In this document: positions 1 through 8,243 of the stretch, in pieces
How positions within the stretch are numbered: the first letter of the stretch is position 1
How the letters are laid out: each line of letters opens with the position of its first letter
NCBI RefSeq assembly: GCF_029892045.1
Contig: NZ_CP120368.1
Coordinates: 3,341,001-3,405,000 of the forward strand
From: Sinorhizobium numidicum
Lineage (GTDB): Bacteria > Pseudomonadota > Alphaproteobacteria > Rhizobiales > Rhizobiaceae
Length of the DNA stretch: 64,000 nt
Reading direction: 5' to 3'
The notes under the pieces: model-generated
The model's database searches: none
What the model saw: only the letters and a program-made list of their open reading frames with translations
Told to the model about the DNA's origin: nothing
Program-made: the position numbers and the translations under genes

Positions 1-74
1 CGCTGGTCGAAGCACTGAACATGGTCGCGCGCAATGCCCGCCTGAAGAAACAGCGGGCCGGCAAGCTGCATTGA
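1..74 (+). CDS. 3' end of an unidentified gene
   Basis: An open frame entering from the left edge ends at the TGA at 72-74. The last 23 residues are basic and end in GKLH, consistent with a real C-terminus followed by a terminator-like hairpin. Too little remains to name the family. Confidence 0.5.
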   Translation, partial: LVEALNMVARNARLKKQRAGKLH

Positions 75-99
75 AGCTGTGTGATGTTAGAAAGCAAGA

Positions 100-130
100 G
101 GCCCGCATTCGTTTGAATGCAGGCCCTTCT
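100..130 (+). terminator. Hairpin terminator after the left-edge gene
   Basis: The stem pairs 100-103 with 122-125 and 105-110 (GCATTC) with 115-120 (GAATGC). There is one C/A mismatch and a GTTT loop. A pyrimidine-rich tract CCCTTCT follows. It starts 26 bases after the stop codon, so it probably ends transcription of the upstream gene. Confidence 0.55.
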
Positions 131-603
131 GCTGCGGGAGGCGGGTGAGGATACGGGCTGAACGATTACGAGCTCGCGTGCCATTTTCGTTGACTACAGC
201 AAAACCGGAAATACTCCCGTGTTCTCTGTTTCGTCGCGCCCGTTTGCCACAGTCCGTGTCCTCGGCATTATTAACGCACGAACGCAGCGAACGTTCCCAA
301 AAGCGACTGCATCCGCCGCAGGGCCTTGGCGGATACGACTGCGCTGACTTGGTTTTTTGCGATTTTGCACCAATCTGCATGCGTTTAACATGCCCATGAC
401 CGAACAGCCTCGACGAGGGCCGCGCTTTCCACTTTCCGTTGACATACGGGGCGTTCTATGGTCTCACCCCACCCCACTGGAATTGCCCCGCCGATACCGC
501 TGGTGCGGCACCCTTGCGGGCCTTTCCTTCCCATAAAATGCGCGCCCGTAAGCTGGAAGCACTCCGGTAAGGGGCTGGAAGCACGTCAATACGGGCAGAG
601 ACC
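131..603. other. Intergenic region upstream of gltX
   Basis: No convincing gene; the short open frames here overlap one another on both strands and resemble nothing I know. Two direct copies of GCTGGAAGCAC (552-562 and 574-584) lie just before gltX. The gltX promoter should be in this stretch but I cannot place it. Confidence 0.4.
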
Positions 604-2061
604 ATGGCAGATTCAGCAGTCCGGGTGCGCATAGCACCCTCTCCCACCGGCGAGCCGCATGTCGGTACCGCCTACATCGCGCTGTTCAACTATCTCTTCG
701 CAAAGAAGCACGGCGGCGAGTTCATTCTGCGCATCGAAGATACCGATGCGACGCGCTCGACGCCGGAATTCGAACAGAAAGTGCTCGATGCGCTAAAATG
801 GTGCGGACTGAAATGGTCCGAAGGCCCCGATATCGGCGGCCCCTACGGCCCCTATCGCCAGAGCGACCGCAAGCACATCTACAAGCCCTACGTCGAGAAA
901 ATCGTCGAGAACGGCCACGGCTTCCGCTGCTTCTGTACGCCCGAGCGGCTGGAGCAGATGCGCGAGGCGCAGCGCGCCGCCGGCAAGCCCCCCAAGTACG
1001 ACGGTCTCTGCCTCAACCTCTCGGCCGAGGAAGTTACATCGCGCGTCGCCGCCGGCGAACCGCATGTGGTGCGCATGAAGATCCCGGCGGAAGGCTCCTG
1101 CAAGTTCCACGATGGCGTCTATGGCGACGTCGAAATCCCGTGGGACGCGGTCGACATGCAGGTGCTGCTCAAGGCCGACGATATGCCGACCTACCACATG
1201 GCGAACGTGGTCGATGATCATCTGATGAAGATTACCCACGTCGCGCGCGGCGAAGAGTGGCTCGCTTCCGTCCCGAAGCACATCCTGATCTATCGGTATC
1301 TCGGCCTCGAACCGCCGAAGTTCATGCATCTGTCGCTGATGCGCAATGCCGACAAGTCGAAGCTGTCGAAGCGCAAGAATCCGACCTCGATCTCCTACTA
1401 CACGGCGCTCGGCTACCTGCCGGAAGCGCTGATGAACTTCCTCGGCCTATTCTTCATCCAGATCGCCGACGGCGAGGAACTGCTGACGATCGAGGAACTG
1501 GCGGAGAAGTTCGATCCGGAAAACCTTTCCAAGGCCGGCGCGATCTTCGACATCCAGAAGCTCGATTGGCTGAACGCGCGCTGGATCCGCGAGAAGCTTT
1601 CCGAAGAGGAGTTCGCAGCACGCGTCTTCACCTGGGCGGCGGAAAACGGTCGCCTGAAGGAAGGTCTGAAGCTTTCGCAGTCCCGCATCTCCAAACTCGG
1701 CGAGCTGCCGGATCTCGCGGGCTTCCTGTTCAAATCGGATCTCGGCCTGCAGCCTTCGGCATTTGCCGGCGTAAAGTCCTCCCCGGAGGAATTGCTCGAA
1801 GTTCTGAACACTGTTCAGCCGGACCTCGAAAAGATCCTCGAATGGAATAAAGAGTCGATCGAGGCGGAATTGCGTGCCGTTGCCGAGCGCATGGGCAAGA
1901 AGCTCAAGGTGATCGTAGCGCCGCTCTTCGTCGCCGTATCGGGCTCGCAGCGTTCGCTGCCGCTGTTCGATTCGATGGAACTGCTCGGCCGCGCGGTCGT
2001 GCGTCAGCGCCTGAAGGTCGCGGCGCAGGTGGTCGCCTCGATGGGCGGCAGCGGAAAGTAA
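604..2061 (+). CDS. gltX: Glutamyl-tRNA synthetase
   Basis: Charges tRNA-Glu with glutamate in the cytoplasm; class I aminoacyl-tRNA synthetase of 485 residues. Near the N-terminus PSPTGEPHVGTA carries the HIGH-type ATP-binding motif (HVGT), and KLSKR around residue 256 is the KMSKS-type loop. Between them is the connective domain with TYHMANVVDDHLM, typical of GluRS. The C-terminal alpha-helical anticodon-binding part is complete. The ATG at 604 is the only sensible start. The stop lies 10 bases before lysS, so the two synthetase genes probably form one transcript. Rhizobia often carry two GluRS-like genes, one of which can misacylate tRNA-Gln for the GatCAB route; this sequence alone does not decide between discriminating and non-discriminating activity. 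Confidence 0.97.
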   Translation: MADSAVRVRIAPSPTGEPHVGTAYIALFNYLFAKKHGGEFILRIEDTDATRSTPEFEQKVLDALKWCGLKWSEGPDIGGPYGPYRQSDRKHIYKPYVEKIVENGHGFRCFCTPERLEQMREAQRAAGKPPKYDGLCLNLSAEEVTSRVAAGEPHVVRMKIPAEGSCKFHDGVYGDVEIPWDAVDMQVLLKADDMPTYHMANVVDDHLMKITHVARGEEWLASVPKHILIYRYLGLEPPKFMHLSLMRNADKSKLSKRKNPTSISYYTALGYLPEALMNFLGLFFIQIADGEELLTIEELAEKFDPENLSKAGAIFDIQKLDWLNARWIREKLSEEEFAARVFTWAAENGRLKEGLKLSQSRISKLGELPDLAGFLFKSDLGLQPSAFAGVKSSPEELLEVLNTVQPDLEKILEWNKESIEAELRAVAERMGKKLKVIVAPLFVAVSGSQRSLPLFDSMELLGRAVVRQRLKVAAQVVASMGGSGK

Positions 2062-2071
2062 GGATAAGACC

Positions 2072-3568
2072 ATGAACGCGAAGACTGAGAACGCAGGCCT
2101 TTCCTCCGACGTAACGGAAGTGCGCGCCCAGAAGCTCGATCTCCTGCGCGAGCAGATCGGCGACGTCTATCCTGCGCATTTCCATCGCACGCTCACCAAT
2201 GTGGAGCTTGCCGAGAAATATGCCGGGCTCGAACCGGACACCGAAAGCGGCGACACGGTGACGGTCGCCGGTCGCGTCTATTCCTCGCGCAATTCCGGCA
2301 TGTTCATGGATCTCCATGACGCCTCGGGCAAGATCCAGATCTTCTCGCACAAGGACACGACGCCGGAAGAGGCACGCGCCTTGCTGCCGATGATCGACCT
2401 CGGCGACATCATCGGCGTCACCGGTGACGTGCGCCGCACGAAGCGGGGCGAGCTGACGGTGAACGCCAAAGAGATCACCATGCTCTGCAAGTCGCTCCTG
2501 CCGATGCCCGAGAAGTACCACGGGCTTGCCGACATCGAGACCCGCTATCGCAAGCGCCATCTCGACATCATGGTCAACGAGGAATCAAGGCTGCGCTTCC
2601 AGCAGAGAAGTCAGATCGTGTCCGGCATTCGCCGTTTCCTCGAGGACGAAGGCTTCCTGGAGGTGGAGACGCCGATGCTGCAGCCGATCTATGGCGGCGC
2701 GGCGGCCGAGCCCTTCAAGACCCATCACAACACGCTGAAGCTCGACATGTATCTGCGCATCGCGCCCGAGCTTTACCTCAAGCGCGTGCTGGTGTCCGGT
2801 CTTACCGACAAGGTCTTCGAGATCAACCGCAACTTCCGCAACGAAGGCGTCTCCACCCGGCACAATCCGGAATTCACGATGATGGAGTGCTATTGGGCCT
2901 ATGCCGACTACGAGGACATGATGGGCCTTGTCGAACGCATGTTCGAGAGCCTGGCGCTGGCCGTGCACGGCAAGACCGAGTTCGAGTTCGGCGACAAGCA
3001 ATTGTCCTTCAAGGGCCCCTTCCCCCGCGTTTCAATGCCGACCGCTGTCAAGGATGCCACCGGCATCGATTTCCTCGCCATCAAGACCGACGAGGAAGCC
3101 CGGCAGGCTGCTCGCAATGCCGGCATTGAAGTGGAGAAGGATGCGACCTGGGGCGAAGTGCTCGCCTTCATTTTCGAAGAAAAATTCGAAGCGACGCTGA
3201 TCCAGCCGGCGCATGTCATCCACTTCCCGAAGGATATCTCTCCCTTCGCCAAGGAGGTGCCCGGCGAGCCGCGGCTCGTCGAACGCTTCGAGACCTATTG
3301 CAACGGCTGGGAAATCGGCAATGCCTTCTCCGAGCTCAATGATCCGGTGGAGCAGCGCGCCCGCATGGTCGAGCAGATGGAACAGGCTCATGCTCGCGGT
3401 GAGAAGGAAAAGACGCTGGACGAGGACTTCCTTGACGCCATGGACCAGGGCATGCCGCCGGCCGGCGGTCTCGGCATCGGCGTCGACCGGCTGATCATGC
3501 TCTTGACCAACTCGCTGTCGATTCGCGACATCATTCTGTTCCCGGCCCGCCGCCACAAGGGCGACTAG
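2072..3568 (+). CDS. lysS: Lysyl-tRNA synthetase, class II
   Basis: Charges tRNA-Lys with lysine. At 498 residues it has normal LysS length: an N-terminal OB-fold anticodon-binding domain (VTVAGRVYSSRNSGMFMDL) and the class II catalytic core. Motif 2 is NRNFRNEGVSTRHNPEF and motif 3 is GIGVDRLIMLLTNS near the C-terminus, followed by IRDIILFPARR. It starts 10 bases downstream of gltX and is probably cotranscribed. Many alphaproteobacteria use the unrelated class I LysK, so a class II enzyme here is worth noting, though rhizobia can have either. A strong hairpin terminator at 3732-3760 closes the pair. Confidence 0.97.
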   Translation: MNAKTENAGLSSDVTEVRAQKLDLLREQIGDVYPAHFHRTLTNVELAEKYAGLEPDTESGDTVTVAGRVYSSRNSGMFMDLHDASGKIQIFSHKDTTPEEARALLPMIDLGDIIGVTGDVRRTKRGELTVNAKEITMLCKSLLPMPEKYHGLADIETRYRKRHLDIMVNEESRLRFQQRSQIVSGIRRFLEDEGFLEVETPMLQPIYGGAAAEPFKTHHNTLKLDMYLRIAPELYLKRVLVSGLTDKVFEINRNFRNEGVSTRHNPEFTMMECYWAYADYEDMMGLVERMFESLALAVHGKTEFEFGDKQLSFKGPFPRVSMPTAVKDATGIDFLAIKTDEEARQAARNAGIEVEKDATWGEVLAFIFEEKFEATLIQPAHVIHFPKDISPFAKEVPGEPRLVERFETYCNGWEIGNAFSELNDPVEQRARMVEQMEQAHARGEKEKTLDEDFLDAMDQGMPPAGGLGIGVDRLIMLLTNSLSIRDIILFPARRHKGD

Positions 3569-3629
3569 CGCGGGATGAGGAAAGTGTGCGCGGTTTTCCG
3601 CCCGCATCCCGCGCTAACTTACTGGAATC

Positions 3630-3677
3630 GATCACGTTCATGATTTTAGGTCGATCCGACCTAAAATCATCGTGATC
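3630..3677. repeat. Near-perfect 48-bp intergenic palindrome
   Basis: GATCACG (3630-3636) pairs with CGTGATC (3671-3677), and a 14-bp inner arm (3640-3653) pairs perfectly with 3657-3670. The loop is three bases and there is a three-base bulge at 3637-3639. The position between a stop codon and a terminator suggests a dispersed intergenic palindrome. It could also fold as a stabilising 3' structure in the lysS transcript. Confidence 0.7.
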
Positions 3678-3731
3678 TAGGCCGAGCGGGAGCGATTGAG
3701 CCGAGCTGGCGGAACAGCCGCAGAAAAGACA

Positions 3732-3760
3732 AGCCCATCGCCCCGGCGGTGGGCTTTTTT
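3732..3760 (+). terminator. Rho-independent terminator of gltX-lysS
   Basis: AGCCCATCG pairs with CGGTGGGCT (one G-T wobble) around a six-base loop, followed by TTTTTT. On the opposite strand the tail is less T-rich, but the hairpin could also serve the convergent gene ending at 3781. Confidence 0.88.
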
Positions 3761-3780
3761 CACCTCACAAGGGCAGAGGA

Positions 3781-4425
3781 TTAGTGGCTCGCGGGCGTCT
3801 CGACGCTCTCGAGCGTTTGCTCGCCTTCCCCGCCATCTGCACCTTCGGCATTCGCCACAGAAGGGTCGAGACAGAGGGAGCGATCGTCCATCTTGGCCAT
3901 GATCACGCGCACTTCGTCGAGCTTGAGGCTCACCATTTTGCCTTGGAACAGGCCGGCCGCGTTCGACGAGCCGGCATTGTAGGAAGCGCGGAACGGCTCA
4001 TCCATGCCTTTGACGCTCTGCGGCCCCGGAGCGAAAAGAACCTCCGCGCCGATCGCAGCCCCGCGAACCGCCGCGCGGTCTTTGGGGCCTGCAGCGTCGA
4101 GGACGACCACCTGATAAAGATCGGCTTTTTCCCTATTGGCGAGCGCGCCGACGACGCGCAGAGCGGTTCTGACGCGGTCCGGTCCGCTGGCCCGATCCGT
4201 CTTCACATGCATGCGAATCCAGCGCTGCCCTTTGTGATCGAGCTTCAGCGTCCGAAGCGTCGTGCATTCGAGGCCGGAAGCGGCGGGCTTCGCCAGGCGG
4301 GCGATTAACCTGTCGCGGCCGACATAAACGGCGGCACCGCCGGACGCGGCGGAGACGCTGAGGGCTGCGGACAGAATGAAGACCAGCCGCTTCGAAGGAC
4401 GCAACTTGCTGAGAATGGCCTTCAC
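3781..4425 (-). CDS. Hypothetical protein with N-terminal membrane anchor
   Basis: 214 residues. The first 12 are basic, then a hydrophobic stretch (about residues 14-35, LVFILSAALSVSAASGGAAV) suggests an uncleaved signal anchor or signal peptide, placing the rest in the periplasm. The body contains LRTLKLDHKGQRWIRMHVKT and MVSLKLDEVRVIMAKMDD with no catalytic signature I recognise. The C-terminal 20 residues are acidic and low-complexity. It is convergent with lysS and stands alone. Composition matches its neighbours, so I take it as a genuine conserved hypothetical gene. Confidence 0.75.
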   Translation of the reverse strand: MKAILSKLRPSKRLVFILSAALSVSAASGGAAVYVGRDRLIARLAKPAASGLECTTLRTLKLDHKGQRWIRMHVKTDRASGPDRVRTALRVVGALANREKADLYQVVVLDAAGPKDRAAVRGAAIGAEVLFAPGPQSVKGMDEPFRASYNAGSSNAAGLFQGKMVSLKLDEVRVIMAKMDDRSLCLDPSVANAEGADGGEGEQTLESVETPASH

Positions 4426-4759
4426 GCGCGGCTCCGCTGTCGTGTTTCAAAATTGCAAGACAAGGCCCGGAGGCTTTTGAACGATAGATGAACCACCTTT
4501 CGGAAAGTTTAAGCGGACCCGTTCCCCGGGTCCAAAAAATACGGCAACCAGATCCCCGCAAGCCTCGGAATCCGGTTAAGCGCTTAAGGTCAGCGTATCT
4601 CGATGCCCCCGCGGCTTGCGGCACTCGCGATAGCGGGAGACTTCAGCCTTGCCCCAAACATCGACCCGGCGCTTGGCGCGGTACGTGAAGACTCTTGCTC
4701 TCCGGTCCGCCTTCACTAAAACGAAGGGCGCAAATTCTTGAGCGGGGGCTGGCCGGATC
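4426..4759. other. Divergent intergenic region
   Basis: 334 bases between the minus-strand membrane-anchored gene and the plus-strand flavoprotein gene; it must hold both promoters. I see no convincing gene, repeat or palindromic operator. Confidence 0.4.
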
Positions 4760-5995
4760 ATGGCGCGTATCGGAATAGTTGGAGCAGGCATCATCGGTTG
4801 CGCCTCGGCGGCCCATCTCATCGCTCAGGGTCACGAGGTCACTGTTTTCGAAAAGGACATCGGCGGTCTCCCTGCATCGGTCGGCAATGCCGGCATTCTC
4901 GCGGTGCCGGAAATCGATCCGCTCGCCCGCCCCGATATGCTTTTCTCGGCGCCGAAATGGCTTGTCGATCCGCTCGGACCTTTAACCTTGCGCTGGGCGG
5001 ATCTTCCCGCGCTTACGCCCTGGCTGATCCGCTTTCTCCTGTCGGCCCGGCCCGCACAGGTCGAGCACTCTCGCGAGGCTCTGCTCGGCCTGATGCGCGG
5101 CGCACTCGCCGCCCACGAACAAATGGCCACGCTCTGCGGTATCTCCGGCCACGTGAAGCCGACGGGCGCGCTCACGCTCTTCGACAGGGCGGCTGCCCTC
5201 GACACTGCATTCCGGCACGAAGAGACAACGGCCCGCCTGCTCGGCTTTGCCGTGGAGCGCCTCGACGCTCCTGCCGTCCGCAATCGCGTTCCGGCTCTCG
5301 AGGGCAAGTTCGCCGGCGGCGTCTTCAACAGCGGATATCAGACGTTTCTCGATCCGCTGAGGCTGCTGCGCGATCTGCAGGACCATCTGCGCCGGCACGG
5401 CACGCTCGTTGAAACCAGCGTTGACGCCATTCAACAGCGGGCAGACGGAATTGCGGTAATTGCCGCCGACGGCAAACGGCATGTTTTCGACAAGGTGGTG
5501 ATCGCTGCCGGCATCTGGTCGCGCACGCTTGTCCGTAAGCTCGGCCTGAGGGTGTTGCTCGAAACGGAGCGCGGCTATAACACCACCCTCGACGATCCCA
5601 CCCTGACGTTGGAAATGCCGGTTTTCTTCGCCGAGCATGGCTTCGTCGCAACGCCGCTCCGCAACGCTCTGCGCATCGGCGGCGCCGTGGAACTCGCCCG
5701 GCCGGAAGCGCCCGCGAACTTCGCCCGCGCTGCCGCAATGCGGCAGAAGATGCGGCGCTACGTTCCCGCACTGCCGGAGACCGGCGGCAGGGAGTGGATG
5801 GGCAGGCGCCCTTCGACGCCGGACTCGATTCCGGTGATCAGTCTTCACCCGAACGACCCGCGCATCGCCATGGCGTTCGGCCACGGTCATCTTGGCTTGA
5901 CGCTTTCCGCGATCACCGGCGCGAAAGTCGCCGATCTATTTTCCAACGGCGAGAGCGCCGAGCTTGCGCCCTTCAGCATCGCCCGCTTCCAATAG
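4760..5995 (+). CDS. FAD-dependent D-amino-acid dehydrogenase-like oxidoreductase
   Basis: 411 residues, DAO (PF01266) superfamily. The N-terminus IGIVGAGIIGCASAAHL is the dinucleotide-binding beta-alpha-beta fold for FAD, followed by VTVFEKD where the acidic residue binds the ribose. The middle carries VVIAAGIWSRTLVRKLGL and the C-terminus has GRRPSTPDSIPVIS and AFGHGHLGLTLSA, both typical of DadA-type enzymes that oxidatively deaminate D-amino acids at the membrane. The start codon at 4760 immediately precedes the Rossmann strand, as usual for the family. It is a single gene, followed by a nucleoside hydrolase 110 bases downstream. The exact substrate cannot be told; a hydroxyproline epimer or another D-amino acid is possible. 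Confidence 0.85.
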   Translation: MARIGIVGAGIIGCASAAHLIAQGHEVTVFEKDIGGLPASVGNAGILAVPEIDPLARPDMLFSAPKWLVDPLGPLTLRWADLPALTPWLIRFLLSARPAQVEHSREALLGLMRGALAAHEQMATLCGISGHVKPTGALTLFDRAAALDTAFRHEETTARLLGFAVERLDAPAVRNRVPALEGKFAGGVFNSGYQTFLDPLRLLRDLQDHLRRHGTLVETSVDAIQQRADGIAVIAADGKRHVFDKVVIAAGIWSRTLVRKLGLRVLLETERGYNTTLDDPTLTLEMPVFFAEHGFVATPLRNALRIGGAVELARPEAPANFARAAAMRQKMRRYVPALPETGGREWMGRRPSTPDSIPVISLHPNDPRIAMAFGHGHLGLTLSAITGAKVADLFSNGESAELAPFSIARFQ

Positions 5996-6105
5996 GACGT
6001 GAAGACCCGACGATTGACTTTCGCCCCCACCTTGTCCATTGCCGCCGTGCACGCATCACGAGTTGAGAAATACGGCCGGAAACCCGCCAAAGAAAAGAAG
6101 ACGAT

Positions 6106-7059
6106 ATGCATAAGGTTATTTTCGATACGGATCCCGGCGTCGACGACGCAATGGCGCTTCTCTTCCTGCACCGCCACCCCGAAATCGATCTCATCGGCAT
6201 CACCACGGTTTTCGGCAATGCCTCGGTCGAGACGACGACGCGCAACGCGCTCTTCCTGAAGCATGCCTGGAATATCGCGGCTCCCGTCGCGAAGGGGCTA
6301 GGCGAAACACTCAATCCTGATCGATCCCATGTCGGCTGGCCGACCGGCATCCATGGCGAGGATGGGCTCGGCAATATCGACGTACCGGAGGCGATCGATA
6401 TGCCGCTCGACCCCCGCCCGGCTCACCGCTTCATCATCGATACGGTGCGCGCGAACCCCGGTCAGGTGACGCTGGTCGCGGTCGGCCGGATGACCAACCT
6501 GGCGCTTGCCCTGCGTGACGATCCGGAAGTTGCCGCACTCGTCAAGGAGGTCGTGATCATGGGCGGCGCCTTCGACGTTCCGGGCAATATCACGCCCGCC
6601 GCGGAGGCCAACATCCACGGCGACCCGGAGGCGGCCGATGCCGTGATGACTGCGTCCTGGCCCGTGACGGTCATCGGCCTCGATGTGACGACGAAGACCG
6701 TGATGACGCGCGCCAAGTTGATCGACATCGCCGCCCGCGGCGGAGCTTCGGCCAAGCTCCTCTCCGATATCTCGCAGTTCTACATCACCTTTTACGAGCA
6801 GCATGTCGACGACGGCATGATCGTTCATGACAGTTGCGCCTGTGTCTATGTCGTCGCACCGCACCTGTTTCGTACCCGCAGCGGCTCCATCCGCGTTCTC
6901 TGCGGCGGCATCGCCGATGGCCAGACGATCCAGAAGCCGTATGGCCGGCTGTTCCCGCCGAACCCCTGGGACGGCCTTCCGAGCCAGAATGCCTGCGTCG
7001 GCATCGAGGCCGAGGCCGTACTGAAGCTCATCGGCGATACGCTTGCGAACGGTCGCTGA
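6106..7059 (+). CDS. Inosine-uridine-preferring nucleoside hydrolase family protein
   Basis: Hydrolyses the N-glycosidic bond of ribonucleosides to give base and ribose (nucleoside salvage). 317 residues. The diagnostic calcium-binding N-terminus is FDTDPGVDDAMAL, with aspartates holding the catalytic Ca2+. VVIMGGAF around residue 150 and the asparagine in EANIHGDPEAADAV are further active-site elements, and the distal VHDSCACVYVV matches the second metal/substrate region where HD is conserved. Full length for the family. It is alone between a flavoprotein gene and a RIME repeat. Base specificity cannot be assigned from sequence by eye. Confidence 0.92.
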   Translation: MHKVIFDTDPGVDDAMALLFLHRHPEIDLIGITTVFGNASVETTTRNALFLKHAWNIAAPVAKGLGETLNPDRSHVGWPTGIHGEDGLGNIDVPEAIDMPLDPRPAHRFIIDTVRANPGQVTLVAVGRMTNLALALRDDPEVAALVKEVVIMGGAFDVPGNITPAAEANIHGDPEAADAVMTASWPVTVIGLDVTTKTVMTRAKLIDIAARGGASAKLLSDISQFYITFYEQHVDDGMIVHDSCACVYVVAPHLFRTRSGSIRVLCGGIADGQTIQKPYGRLFPPNPWDGLPSQNACVGIEAEAVLKLIGDTLANGR

Positions 7060-7068
7060 ACAAGCACG

Positions 7069-7175
7069 CTACAGCGCCGTGCGTCTTTTCAGACGCACAA
7101 AAGGCCGCTGTAGCACTTTGAATTGCTGCATGTTTTTATCCTTAAATCGGCTCCGATTTAAGGAAACATGCAGTA
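7069..7175 (+). repeat. RIME-type intergenic repeat, full-length copy
   Basis: 107 bp made of two palindromes. The first (7069-7113) pairs CTACAGCG with CGCTGTAG and has the inner hairpin GTGCGTCTTTTCAGACGCAC. The second pairs TGCATGTTT with AAACATGCA around CTTAAATCGG/CCGATTTAAG. Other copies occur at 47184-47269 and, inverted, 59798-59902; a fragment is at 27981-28002. This matches my recollection of the Rhizobium intergenic mosaic element (RIME1). It lies ten bases after the nucleoside hydrolase stop and may also stabilise or end that transcript. Confidence 0.85.
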
Positions 7176-7228
7176 AAAACTTGTCCGGATAGCTGGCAGA
7201 CACGCGTGTTCCGGCTATCTTTGTTTGC

Positions 7229-8239
7229 ATGAAACCGGACGAGCTGCTCTACCCCGCCCCAAAAGGTCTCTACTGCGCCAAGGGAGACTTCTATATCGAC
7301 CCTGTACAGCCGGTCGAGCGCGCGCTCATTACGCACGGACATAGTGACCACGCCCGTGCCGGACACGGCCACGTGCTCGCAACCCGCGAAACGCTGGACA
7401 TCATGCGCGTCCGCTACGGCGATCCTTTTTGCGGTGCAAGTCAGATCGCATCCTTCGGCGAAACGATCGCCATCAATGAGGCCAGAATCCGTTTCCACCC
7501 GGCCGGCCACGTGCTCGGCTCGGCGCAGATTTCCGTCGAGGCGTATGGGACGCGGGTCGTCGTGTCCGGCGACTATAAGCGACGGCCGGACCCGACCTGC
7601 ACGCCTTTCGAACCGGTCCTCTGCGACGTCTTCATTACAGAGGCCACGTTCGGACTGCCGGTCTTTCACCACCCGAATGACGAGAGAGAGATCAACCGCC
7701 TGCTCCTCTCGTTGAAGCAGTTTCCCGAGCGCTCCCACGTGGTCGGTGCCTATGCACTCGGCAAGGCACAAAGGCTCATCGCCCTACTCCGCCGGCAGGG
7801 CTACGACGCGCCGGTCCATATCCATGGGGCGCTGGCGAAACTCTGTGAGTACTACCAGGGGCAAGGCATCGATCTCGGAGAAATTCGCCCGGCGACGCTT
7901 GGCCGCGAGAGCCGGCAGGATTTCGCGGGGGCCATCATCATAGGCCCGCCATCTGCCTTCGCCGACCGCTGGGCACGGCGCTTCGCCGATCCGCTCGCCG
8001 TCTTCGCCTCCGGCTGGATGCTCATTCGCCAGCGCGCCAAGCAACGCGGCGTCGAACTGCCGCTCGTCATATCCGACCACTGCGACTGGGCCGAACTGAC
8101 GCAGACGATCAAGGAAATCACACCGAGCGAGGTCTGGGTGACGCATGGGCGCGAGGAGGCGCTGGTGCGTTGGTGCGAGTTGCAGGGCATCCCGGCGCGC
8201 CCGCTGCATCTCGTGGGTTACGACGACGAGGGAGAATGA
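7229..8239 (+). CDS. Ligase-associated DNA exonuclease (metallo-beta-lactamase fold)
   Basis: 336 residues. ITHGHSDHARAG contains the HxHxDH metal-binding motif of the metallo-beta-lactamase superfamily; VVSGDYKRRPD supplies a further metal aspartate and ISDHCDWAELTQTI belongs to the beta-CASP-like C-terminal part. This is the subgroup found next to ATP-dependent ligases in bacteria and thought to trim DNA ends before ligation. It ends four bases before the ligase gene, so translational coupling is likely. The ribosome site before the ATG at 7229 is weak; I kept this start because MKPDELLYPAPKGLYC fits the family N-terminus. Confidence 0.9.
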   Translation: MKPDELLYPAPKGLYCAKGDFYIDPVQPVERALITHGHSDHARAGHGHVLATRETLDIMRVRYGDPFCGASQIASFGETIAINEARIRFHPAGHVLGSAQISVEAYGTRVVVSGDYKRRPDPTCTPFEPVLCDVFITEATFGLPVFHHPNDEREINRLLLSLKQFPERSHVVGAYALGKAQRLIALLRRQGYDAPVHIHGALAKLCEYYQGQGIDLGEIRPATLGRESRQDFAGAIIIGPPSAFADRWARRFADPLAVFASGWMLIRQRAKQRGVELPLVISDHCDWAELTQTIKEITPSEVWVTHGREEALVRWCELQGIPARPLHLVGYDDEGE

Positions 8240-8243
8240 CAGC

